A DNA stretch of 64,000 nucleotides from Cruorifilaria tuberocauda. Taxonomy: Eukaryota > Nematoda > Chromadorea > Rhabditida > Onchocercidae. Under the pieces are notes generated by a model that had not been told where the DNA came from, did no database searches, and worked only from the letters and a program-made list of their open reading frames with translations. Below, piece after piece: positions 1 through 11,917 of the stretch; the stretch's first letter is position 1; the number at the start of each line of letters is the position of its first letter. The stretch lies in assembly GCA_013365365.1 (NCBI GenBank), contig JABVXU010000056.1:1-64000 (forward strand). Reading direction: 5' to 3'. A program made the position numbers and the translations under genes.

Positions 1-410
1 TTTCGTGTACTGATAATACTGATAATACTGATAAAGGAAAATATTATTGATAAGAATTAGTAATTTCATTATTTTCTTTAATTTCACTGAAAATTATTAC
101 AAATCGTAATATCACAGTAACGTTAGTCGAATTGATAATTTGCACAGTAATTAATTAAAGCACAATGTAAAAATGAATAATACATCAGTGTATCAGTAGA
201 TAAATTGCATTGCAAAGATTCTACATTCAAAATCGATTGATTGTTTTAATCAATATTTATTGTGTATTTTTGATTTCACCAAAAAAAAAATTGTGTTTTT
301 TTTTTTTCAAAGCAAATCTCTATTGTTCTCTTTTTTGTTAAACATTGACTTCATATTTTCTTGCAAAAAACTTTTTTTCGCCATCGCAAAACATGTTTCA
401 AAAAGCTGTA

Positions 411-581
411 ATAGCAATGATGATGATACTGATGATGATACTGATGATGTTAATGATGATAATAATGATGATGATAATGATGACGGTAATGATAATGATG
501 ATGATAATGATGACGGTAATGATAATGATGATGATAATGATGATGATGATGATGATAATGATGATGATAATGATGATGATA

Positions 582-639
<58 letters not shown>

Positions 640-659
640 CAATTGATGATGATGATGAA
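411..659. repeat. GAT/ATG trinucleotide microsatellite
   Basis: About 250 bp of almost pure GAT repeats, with AAT and GAC variants on the left and about 24 uninterrupted units at 580-640. Being a trinucleotide it stays open in several frames on both strands (poly-Asp, poly-Met, poly-Ser, poly-Ile, poly-His). These frames are repeat artefacts with no flanking splice sites or other coding features. Confidence 0.95.
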
Positions 660-2636
660 TGTATCTCCAAACGTCATTAATAGTGAGGATGTCGATTTTT
701 TTTACTTATTTGATTGAGGCATTTGCAAACATAAACTTACCGAAATATTATTAAATTACTATATATTTACATTTGCACAAAGTTGTTATAATAATACTTT
801 AATATTTTTAATTAATATTATGAATTATGTAGTAAAAATGATGAAATATTGATATTTTTTACTTGTATACTTTCTTGATAATAAGATCAGACGGGGAAAA
901 TCAAACGTTATAAAGTATGATTTCTATTTTTTTTCTGAATTATAGCTGATAATTTTGTTTTGGTCTCATTCACTCAGGCAATTGTTTCTCACATGAAAGA
1001 TGGTTGTCAAATAGTATAACACTAAATATAAAATAACTAGTAAAATTTCATGAGAGATATCTTCTGAATATAAAATCTCAGGCGGTCTAATTTTTTAATC
1101 GAAGAAATACGGTAAAAATAGTAGGACGTATAGTGATACGGTATATTACCGTATGCAGAGCAATATTTTATAAATATTGCTTTAATATTGAAAAACTATT
1201 TTGAATAATAAGTTCTTCCCTTTCAGCAGCGCAATTTTATTACTATTTTATTGGCATTAAAACATTTTTGTGCTTTTTTTTTTGCTATTTTTGCATGAAC
1301 AAAAATCAAAATAATTCGAAAACAAGTAATTTTTCAATTCTTTTTTTGCAAAAAAAAAATTTTTTTCTCCTCCTCAAATCTCTCTTTTAAATAATATTTT
1401 TTGAAGAGAAAAAGGAATAGGAAAAAGAAGAGAAGAAAGTGAAATGAAAATATAAAAGCAATTCAGTTCGTAGAAAGAAGACATTTTTAAACATGATGTT
1501 GACAAAAAAAAAAATTATCTTTAAAAAAATATTTTATTTAATTTTACCAAAACCAAAAAATTACACTCTTTCTTCTTAATTTATTTTTATCAATCAATTC
1601 GATCAATGAAAATGATTCCATCTTTCGTATATGCTTAAATATCACAATTGCTTTATTGATTATTTGCAATTAGTTTAATGATCGATCGATGTTTTATCAA
1701 TAATCTATTCCAAAATTAATTTATTTGAGTTCTAAATTATCATTTTAATTTCATTTCTTTTTCTTCATCTATTTATGTTATTCTGTTTTGTTTTCAATTT
1801 CTAGCAAGATTTATGCATCTTGCAACATTTTTTTTTGCGATATTTGATTATGGTGCACATTTATTGCAGACAGATAAGTGTTTGCAAGGGAACAGGCAGG
1901 GAAATGAGATTTCAAATATCATTTCCACTTTTCTATTTAGAAAAAAAAAAGATGAATTATGATAAGTAAATGTCTGATGCGTTTTTTCCATCGTCAATTC
2001 AATATTAAACATCTTTTCAAAGACCTAATTTTGCAAAATTTCATGAAATGACTGCAGTATTTTATATATATCAATGAAATTTAATCATATTAAAAAAAAT
2101 GATTTTAATAAATTTTAAATGAATTTAATTTAATTTAGAGTAATGAAATTGCTACTGTATATGCACCATACATGAGTAATACTGTATGAAGCAGTTACGG
2201 GGAAATAAGTTAAATCATTGTTTAAATTTAAAATTAAGCTTTTTGTTTTTTTTTTTTTGCAAAATTCGGAAGATTTGTAGAATTTGACTGAATTATTATC
2301 ATGCAGCTTATACTAAAATAGTTGCAATTAAAAGTTATTTTTATTACTTAATTAAATTTAATTTAACAATTATTAATTCAATTTTACATTTATAATTTTT
2401 AATAAAAATTTGCAAATGATAATAAGAATTTTAGGAAATTAATAAATTAGATTTAATGATTTTTCAATAGATTTCGTTGATATTACGGTGTGTAGGAAAT
2501 GATGAAAATAATAAAAAAAAAAAAAAGATATGCGTTATTAGTGTCGTTTTCCTTTTTCCTTTTGATCGGTTCATGATATTGATTGCTCGGTAAAACAAAT
2601 AGTCAAGAATCATTCTTTCATTTTTTTTTTATTTTT

Positions 2637-2688
2637 TATCTCTCTATCTCTCTTTCCCTCTCTCTCTCTCTCTCATTTTTCTCTCTCA
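2637..2688. repeat. CT-rich microsatellite
   Basis: Imperfect run of CT dinucleotides broken by A and CC, next to a poly-T run. Confidence 0.85.
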
Positions 2689-4450
2689 AAATATTATCAT
2701 TACAATGAACTGACTGTATGTTTGACAAATTTGCGTTAAATTTTTTATTCTAAAGTATTTTTTCCTTTTTGTGAGTCAAATTTTTTCATTTAAATGCAAA
2801 ATAATTGTCATAATTAAAATTTATTCATTTAATTTGCAGCAATATAATTTAATGTTTAAATAAAGAAAAATTTTAATCATAATCATTATCGTAATCATTA
2901 TCATTGTTAGTGGCAATATTACTGATAATGATATGGCAATTGACAATGATAAATTATATCTTGGCATTCTAACTTTATTCATAATTTTTATTTTTCTTTC
3001 TCTCTAACAATCTTTACATGTCTCTCTAATAATCTTTACATGATTTCTTCATTTTGAATATTAATGGGATTGAATTTAAACTGAAATAAACGAATAAAGG
3101 AATAGGAGAATTTATTAAGAAGGTTGAAAAAATGAACAAACTTCAAATTAAAACTAACTAAATCATCAATCATCAAACTGATGAACATAAAAGTTTCGAA
3201 ATATCGATTATTAATTATAGGTATCGTAATCGATCATAATTATATAACGCATATCGTAATTCCATAATTGTATTACTGTATGCAATATAACTGTAGTTCC
3301 TGTGTTATACTGTATGTGAAAATTTCTTCATTCACTGTTCTACCATCATTATTAGCGTCAATATCAGGCTAATTTTTTTAGCAGTTTCAAAAGTTGAAGT
3401 GAAATTTTGTTTATCCTATTCTAATTTATCATATTACGCTTGACTTGATTACTAAAATAAAATTATAAAATTCTTGTCATTTCTAAGTTCTTGCAATGCT
3501 TCTTCTTGCAGTAGTATCATTTTTGCATATGCAATTTCTTCTCGTCTAAAAAAGCTGCTGCTATATTTAGGCATGTAATTCCTCATGAAATATAGTTTAC
3601 TAAGCTTTAGTAGTCAAATGTGCAATCAAAGTTTCTTTTTTTTTTCTCTTGCAAAAATATCATAAAAATTTGTAAATATTATGCAAAAAAAGTTGAAACG
3701 AAAAAGTGCTGCTTTATCATTTTTTTTTTTTATTCCAAAAGGACATCTATCTAAAAGCTTAAAAATGATTTCAGCTTATGTTTTAAACTAATTTAAAATT
3801 AGATCAAATTCAATGATTGATGTTTGCAAGCTTTATCCTTTTGAAATTTTTTTCTCAAGAAAAAAAATGTCGATTATTTAAAACAAAAACAAAAAAAAAA
3901 GTGAAATTGGAATAAACAAAGTAAAAAGATATTACTCGCTAATTTCAAATTTTTCATTTCATATAATTTTAAGTAATTTTATTGATTTAAAATTGAAAAA
4001 AAAATTAAAAAATAAAATTTTGAAATAACGATATGAAATTGAATAAAAGTATTGATTTTTTTCATATCATTATTTTTTTATTACTAATCATAACGAGAAA
4101 AGATTTTTAAAAAAAAAAAATTGATAAGAATTTGATATCAATAATTTTATCAATAAGTTTTTTTTTTTTTTTTCATTTTCTAAAAACACAATGAATAATC
4201 ATAGCAATGTTAAATGTAAATAGAAATTCGTTTGCAAAAGTGATAAGAGAAAACAAAAAAAAAAACCTGAAAATAAAACTTTTGTATAGCAGAAAGGATA
4301 AATGATGTCAATTGCGCCATTTTTTGCAAATTGGCCTAGATGAATTAGCATTAGAATAGGAATAATATAGCTTTTTTTTCCCCTGTTTTTTTTTTCTTGT
4401 TGCTTTTATGCTCTTTTGATTTTATTTTCAATAAGTTCAGAAGAAAAAGC

Positions 4451-4454
<4 letters not shown>

Positions 4455-4498
<44 letters not shown>
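4455..4498. repeat. (AG)n microsatellite
   Basis: About 21 uninterrupted AG units followed by a short purine-rich tail. Confidence 0.97.
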
Positions 4499-4501
<3 letters not shown>

Positions 4502-4859
4502 AAGGAAGGAGAGAAATTGATTTGAAGAATGATTGCTACTTCCGCATTCTTAATTTATCATTCATTCATTTAAGTTTATGAGCTCTAAAAAAGAAAAAAA
4601 AAATTTTTTTTTGCAAAAAAGATGCAATGTTTTGCAATTTTTCAATCCTTCAATTCTTCGTTTTTTTTTTTTCAATTTAAAACTTTCAACGTTTTAAATT
4701 GCAAATATTTAGTGCAAAGTGTTTTTTTTTCCTTTGCTGTGCTTCATTTGTTTAAAAAAAAAAAAAAATTGTTTATCGAATAATTCATGCGTAATAATTG
4801 CATTTTTCAAATTGTCATTTATAAATTTTATGAGACAAGAGAAAAAAAATTATCTGGAA

Positions 4860-5400
4860 TATATATTTCCTATTAAAATTTTCACTCTTTAAATTACTTA
4901 CCTATGATACTTTGGAAATTTCTTTTTATTTTACTCTGTTTATAAAATGTCTATTTCTCATTAAAGTTCACCAATAAAGTTCACTTCTACTTACCTCTAG
5001 AACTTTAGAAATTTCTTTTTCTACGTTATTTTATTTTTTCCTCTTTTATATATAAAATATATACTTCTTATTGAAATTCGATTACTTACTCTGACACTTT
5101 GGAAAATTTTCTACCTTACTTTACTTTTTTTTGTTTCTTATATATAAAGTATATATTTCCTATTGAAGTTCAATTATAAAGTTTCTCATTAAAGTTCACT
5201 TCTAAGGTTACATACCTGTGGAACTTTGGAAAGTTTTTTCGTCCTATTTTTTTTCCTTCTTTTTCTGTAAAATTTTCCTTTCTTTATCTATAGAATATAT
5301 GTTTCCCATTAAAGTTGATTTCTAAACTTACCTACCTGTGAGACTTTGGAAATCTTTTTACCTTATTTTACCTTTTTGTCTTTTACTGAATAAAGTTCCG
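4860..5400. repeat. degenerate tandem repeat, units of roughly 110-130 bp
   Basis: Five or so diverged copies share the blocks 'tttcctattaaagttca', 'cttacctgtgaactttggaaa' (variants) and 'tataaaatatat'. Unit length varies because of insertions in T-rich spacers. No coding content was seen. Confidence 0.6.
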
Positions 5401-6242
5401 CATTATTAGCAATAATTTTATTATTAATATGTAGATTTTATTAATTCTATATAAAAGGTTTCCTCTCTCTTTACTTTCACCTTCTATTTATAACTTCTTT
5501 ATAAATTCTAGTACTTTCATGCAAATGAAATTCACTTCACTCTTTGACCTGAAATTATAATAGCAAAGTATAACTAAAGAAATACTCTGACAATAAAGTA
5601 AAGTGAAATTTTCACTTAGCATAAAATAAGGTGGAAAATTTGAAAATGTCGATGTAATAGGTGTAAAGTAGCTAGTAAACATAATCTTTTTAAAATTGCA
5701 TGATTTTTTTTCTTAGCTTTTTCATTTCTTAAGAAATTGTTGTTATTAATGAACTGATAAACTTCATTAAGCTTTTCCATACCTAGTATAACTTTGATAA
5801 TTGATAATTTTCGATAGTTTCTTTTTAACTTAATTATATATTGAGGATTTAAAATGATAATTTTACTATAACATATCAAGTTTATGATTATTTCTGATCG
5901 GATTCAAATAAAATTACTTATTATCGAGTAATTATTTCCTATGGAAAAAGTATTTATTAGCGATTTATCAAACATTTATACTTCATTATTACCTTTTTTT
6001 CAAATAATTAGTTGAAAAAAAAAGAAAGGAAATGAGAACATGCTAAATGCTAACAATTTTTTTGCACGGTTTACTGAATCTTTAATTATACTTTTCATCT
6101 TAGTAATACTTCTATCAATTTTCTCTTTTTTTTTTCTACTTTTCTCTTTCGATAAGCTGATTAAATCTTAAGTGCGGAAAATTTTCTACTTTTGCTATAG
6201 AGTTAATAATGATTTTACTCTTACTATTTTATTATTCCTTTT

Positions 6243-6378
6243 TTAGCATAGAGAATATTTGTAATGTTGAAATGTAGGAAATATTGATTTTTCATTCATT
6301 TTATTTCTGCGTCAATTTTTTTAGCATAGAGAATATTTGTAATGTTGAAGTATAGGAATTATTGATTTTTCATCTATG
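6243..6378. repeat. direct repeat pair, about 60 bp, spaced by about 75 bp
   Basis: Two copies of a segment beginning 'tttagcatagagaatatttg' and ending 'attgatttttcat' lie next to each other with few differences. This is a recent local duplication in non-coding DNA. Confidence 0.85.
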
Positions 6379-8974
6379 CATTCAATTTATTTCTAAACAA
6401 AGGAAACGGCGAATTAAAGCAAACTATATTGCTTATTTCTTGTGGAAAAATTGCAGAATTCATTTTAAGTTTTTATTTTGAAAATTTTTAGGAAAAAATT
6501 TCTAATTTTACACGTATAAAGTGTAAGATTTGCAGTTTGACAATATCAAAATTCTGATTTTGCACTGTTGCAAGGAAAAAAAAACGATTTCTTTTTCCCA
6601 GCAATTTTATTAGTTTAATGCAAAAGTCATTAACCTTAATTAACCTTAATGATGATTTAAAACTGTAAAAATCATGAAGAAAAACCATTTCATCTTTGGA
6701 AACACAATATTGATTAATTTTTTTTTGTTCAGCAAACGTCTTCTTTCAGTTAATTCCATTTAATAAACTTCTGAAATTTGACACATTCATCAAATGGATC
6801 AATCACTTTTTTCCAGGTAATTATCCATCCACTAATTAACGATTATTTAAGGATTACACTGTTGCCGTCAATTATCAAAAAAAAAAGGATGTATAAAAAT
6901 AAAATTGGCAAATTGGAAAAGTTTTAAATAAACAAAAAAAAAACCAACTCGAAAAATAATCAAACAACAATTTAATAATTATCAACATTATCAAGTATTG
7001 TTACAATATCATGCATTTACTGTCCGTGTTTTTCTGCATGTTTATTTTCATATTTTTTGAAGTTAAAAAAGAAATTTTTTAAAACTTCAAGCGTATTTTG
7101 TCATAATTTAGCATTTTGAAAATATTTTTTTTTTTTTTTTTGGAATGACTAAACCAGTTTTCAAAATGCAGAATTTCTAAATTGCTTACAGTTTTATTGT
7201 GCTATTCAATGGAAAGATCAATGTATTTGCAATTGTGAATATTTTTGCAAAATAGAAAATGCAGAAATAAATAGCAAAAATAAAAAAATGTTTTTTTTTT
7301 CTTAGCTATTTTCGAAGTTTTCTAAACGATTGAAATCAAAATGCTTTTAGCTTTCAAACAAGCTAAATAATATTTATTCCCTGCTCTTCTAGCATGATAA
7401 TTAAATTGAAATTTATAAAAAGTTCACATAAATTTTCATGCAAGGAGCATTTTAAAGAAAATTTAAACAAAAATACATCGAACTAATGTACTATCGTGTT
7501 CCTTTTCAAACTATAAAATACTGAAATTATTGTTTTGTCATTTTTTTAGAATGCATGAAAAAGTGCAAATTGTTTTATTTGAATGCATTTACGATTATTT
7601 TTTCAAAGCATTTTTTAATCTTTCGATTTTTCGAAGTACAAATTTTTCCATTAAAAATTCAAAAATTCAAATAAAAACTTAAATTCATTCAATGCAAATA
7701 AATTTAGTGAAATTAAAATAAAAACTTAAAAATTCAAATAAAGACATAATCTTATGTTTGTTATTTGAAACATTTAGAAACATTAGTAATTATTAGATAT
7801 ATTTTAATTCGAATTTTTTTTAATAACATGCAGAAATTAAAATATCCTATTAATATTTTAATTTAAAAAAGTATATTCAATCTATTTTAATTTTAGAATA
7901 TTGCAATAAGTATTACTTGTAATTACAATTTCTTGTTATTCCTACCCAACTTATACAAATACTCAATATAATTATCAAAAATTAATCCATTTCTAACTTT
8001 GCAAAGCATGAAAAAGTTAAAAGTTATTACTAATTAATTATTTTACTGAGTGATAAACAAAAAGTTAAAATTTTCCTGTAAGAAAATTTGTGATTACTGA
8101 TCAGTTTACCTTTGATAAGATTTATCAATTGGATTTCTTCACCGAAATTCCTTTCCCTTTCATGCAGTAAAATATGTCAAATAATTTGTAACGTACTGAT
8201 AATGAAATGATAACAGTGAAAGGATTATACTCTTTTGTATATCATTCAATAAAATATTTAGTTAGTAAAACCTTTATTTCAATTTCAATTTAATTAAAAT
8301 TAAGTTATTAACTTTTATTTTTCCATGTTTTTTTTCTGATAAGAGTTTTTTTGATAAAAAATACCAATATTTCCTTTCTTTCTTTTTTGGTTTTTTTTTA
8401 AATTAAATTAATTTAAATTAAATTCTAAATTCTCTTATTTGAATAGCTTTTACTTATCAATAAAAATTTTACTTAGTTTGATAAAAACAATATTTGCATG
8501 AGGCTTTCATAAGAAGTTTTCAGAAATGATATATGTTTATCATTTCTTAACTTCATTAAAATCATCCAATCAATAATGCACCTATCATGATTGATAAGAC
8601 TTAATCAAATTGTTAAAACTAACAATGCCATCAAGAAGATTTAGATCGATTTGATCAATAGGATGAAATATTAATGAACTAAAAAGTTAATTTATAAAAA
8701 AAAAATTGGTATTTCCTGAAAATAAAATTAATGATGGATGAAAATCAATCGATTTAATTGGCAAAAGAAGAAATCAAAGAGAAAAAAAATAATGAAATTG
8801 ATGAAATCTACAAAATAAGACAAATAAATAATAATTCTAAATTCCTTCTTAAAAGAATTGTCACTTAATGGAATTTTAAATTTAACTTTACGACAGAATT
8901 CGAATCCTAAAATTCTTTATTCTATAAAATTTTAATAAAATTTGTTGTAAAATTTTACTAAAGAAATTACCACA

Positions 8975-9260
8975 GATTGCTTTTTTATGGATGGAGTTTC
9001 TATGGATTTTGCAACTAAAATTACTAAGTAATCTAATTTTATCGTTTTTGCAACTAAAATTACTAGGTAATTCATGACCACTTCCCTAGATTTAATCGAT
9101 TTTGCAATTATAATTACTAAGTAATCATCACAGATTACTTTTTTAGATCCTATCGATTTTGCAACTAAAATTACTAAGTAATCAATGGTTATTTTAGTAG
9201 ATTTTGGCGATTTTGTAGCTAAAATTACTTAATAATCCATGTTAGTTTTTTAGATTTTGC
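8975..9260. repeat. degenerate about 60-bp tandem repeat
   Basis: About five copies centred on 'gattttgcaactaaaattac' followed by 'taagtaatc'. The copies are diverged by point changes and small indels. Confidence 0.8.
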
Positions 9261-9510
9261 AGCTGCTTATTAAGTGATGTACGTTTAATTCTAAATCATG
9301 ATTATGATTATGAATAATAAATATATAATAATAAATAATAAAGTATTTATACTTATTAAAACAGAAAACTAGTAAGAAAAAATTTATATTTATCACAGTT
9401 TTCTTTTTAAGTTATTTTTACGCAATTTCCATTTTTCATTATTCATTAACTTGTCCCTTAATATTTTAAAAAATAATAAAAGCTATCTTCCGATTTGCAG
9501 AAAAACACAG

Positions 9511-9740
9511 TAGTAATAGTAATTATAATGATTATATAAATAGTAATAATAACGATAATGATTATATAAATAATAATAGTAATTATAATGATTATATAAA
9601 TAGTAATAATAACGATAATGATTATCTAAATAATAATAGTAATGATAATGATTATATAAATAGTAATAACAACGATAATGATTATATAAATAATAATAGT
9701 AATGATAATGATTATATAAATAGTAAAAATAATGATAATA
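9511..9740. repeat. 30-bp minisatellite with 60-bp higher-order unit
   Basis: Alternating 30-bp subunits of the type 'aacgataatgattatataaa' and 'aattataatgattatataaa' form a 60-bp higher-order repeat present about four times. Subunit types alternate regularly, which indicates duplication in 60-bp steps. Confidence 0.9.
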
Positions 9741-10515
9741 ATAGTCATTCTAAATTGTATTGATGAATAAAAATTGATCAGTTCTGTCTAGCATATCAAA
9801 ATTTCTATTTCATATTTCAGCGATTTTATCTCTACATTTTATCGTTATCAAATATCAATATAAAAATTCATTAATTGAATATTACGAAAAATTTTTATTA
9901 ATCACTTTTATTGCAAATGAAAATTCAAATTGAATGAAACTTTATTTCGAAATATTTTACCAGTTCAAAAAAAATTTTTAAATCATTTCCAACTTATTGA
10001 AAAATTCCCGAAAAAAAAGAAAAATTTCCTAGGAAATTAAGAATTAAGATAATTAATACAACTTTAATTATTAAAATGATAACTAATAGGAATTTAATTA
10101 TTCCAGTTTTCTTTTCGCAACATAGTAGTAACAATTCTAATTTCTGGAATTCGAAAACAGTTGTTTAAAATAATTTTGATGATTACTAATAGCAAATGAT
10201 AGCATTCGCGATTTTTCCATTATTGAATTTTGAATTAAAATTTAAATTTAAAATTTTCTCACTTAAATCAGATTATTACGTTTAGTGCAAAACGATTGTA
10301 TTTTAAATTTTACGAATAAATTTTTCATAAATTTCGATATGTAATAATTCCGTTCTTTTTCTTCTCCTTTTGATCTCTTTTTTCCATTTCTGAAGTATTG
10401 TTAAGCTTTTTGCACACAATCAATTTTTTTCATGTTATCGAATTTTTGCATGTCATCAAACTTTTTGCAAATAATTGAATTCCCGTTGCTTGCAGTAGCA
10501 GAATTATTTCTTAAG

Positions 10516-10518
<3 letters not shown>

Positions 10519-10552
<34 letters not shown>

Positions 10553-10562
10553 TCTCGCTCTC
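10519..10562. repeat. (CT)n microsatellite
   Basis: About 16 CT units followed by ctt/ctcgctct variants. Confidence 0.95.
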
Positions 10563-11151
10563 TTAAAAAATGCTGATAATGATAATGAAAGTGATAATGA
10601 ACTGATAATGCATGAGTTATTTTGTTGGAATAATTCCACGTAATGTATTCTTTTTTTTTGAAAATTATCCTAATTTTGCTATTTATTCTTTCACCGAAAT
10701 TTATATATATTTTTGCTTTTACACTAATCGATAAATAATAAATTTTTTGACAAAATAAACTTCCAGTGGTTTTAACAAGCTCTATTGATTACCTTATTTA
10801 TCCCGCTGATAATACTGATAACTTGATTACTTCGCTGATAATGACTTCTTGCAAGGAAAAAAGTTTTAATTTTACTGCTGGACTTTTTTTTTCTAGTTTA
10901 ATTTGATTGAATAATAGAAGCGAAGTAGGGAATGAGTTGAAGGAAAGGAAAAACTGTCAGAAAGAAAGATAGCTACAGCAAATATCATAAATATCTTGAT
11001 AGATGCGTGGAAATTTTTATTGGAAAGTTTTGATAAAAAAGATTTATGAAGGTATTCCCTCTGCAATTATCATTAATTAACCTTTCTCATTTGGCAATCG
11101 ATCAAAAATTGCAAAGAAATAATTTTCTGTTTTAGTGTTTCAGTAGATTAG

Positions 11152-11515
11152 TTTATTGAAATTAATCAATAATGATTTTGTATCAATAATATTTAAATAA
11201 ATCAAATAACGTTTAAATTAATCAATAATGATATGATATCAATAATATTTAAATCAATCAATAATGATATAACATCGACATATTTGAATCAATCAATAAT
11301 GATATAATATCAACAATATCTGAATCAATCAATAATAATATAATATCAGCAATATTTAAATCAATCAATAATGATATAATATCAACAATATTTAAATTAA
11401 TCACTAATGATATTATAACAATAATATTTAAATTATTCAATAATATTTAAATCAATCGATAATGATATAATATCAATAATATCTAAATTAATCAATAATG
11501 ATATAATATCAATAT
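11152..11515. repeat. about 36-bp AT-rich tandem repeat
   Basis: About ten copies of a unit containing 'atcaatcaataatgatataa' and 'tatcaacaatatttaa' with small changes. A short open frame on the minus strand (11258-11440) is a by-product of the repeat, giving a peptide of repeated Ile/Asp/Leu blocks. Confidence 0.85.
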
Positions 11516-11917
11516 TTGAATTTTGGTATTGTGAACTTCCGATGAAAAAAAAAAGGAATCGAAAATATGAAATTATTTTACAAATATTTTAGATTTAAAT
11601 GCATTTTCTCATGTTATTTCAAGTTTAAAAACTTTTCCATGATATTCCTGAATTCTAAACTGTCTCTTATCTTCATTTTAAATTATTTAAATTGAAACAA
11701 AAAACTATTCGAAATAGGAATTATATGAATTTGCTACGAATTGTCTATCACGTTATGACACCTAATAAAACGTTACGTCTAATACTAAGAGAAAATCAAC
11801 GCTCGAAAAAAATTTGACTGAGATTAAAATTTTCACATGATAATTTTTATCCAATTACAGATTTGGTATATTGGTGTTTGTCAGTTGATAAATGTTGTTG
11901 AAATTATTAACTCTTTG

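Larger units (their letters stand above)
1..11836. other. gene-free AT-rich stretch with many simple repeats
   Basis: No convincing exon was found on either strand across almost 12 kb. Open frames here are short and made of homopolymer or trinucleotide repeats. The stretch is extremely AT-rich, with many runs of 8 to 15 T or A and frequent tttgca/tgcaaa words. It carries several separate tandem repeats, listed individually. The texture differs clearly from the exon-bearing sequence to the right. It could be a long intergenic interval, a giant intron of a gene lying off the left edge, or 5' regulatory DNA; the sequence does not decide between these. Confidence 0.6.

Noticed and set aside
260..677. 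Long open frames across the GAT microsatellite (poly-Asp, poly-Ser, poly-His)
   Set aside because: They are automatic products of a trinucleotide repeat, with no Met context, splice sites or non-repeat domain.
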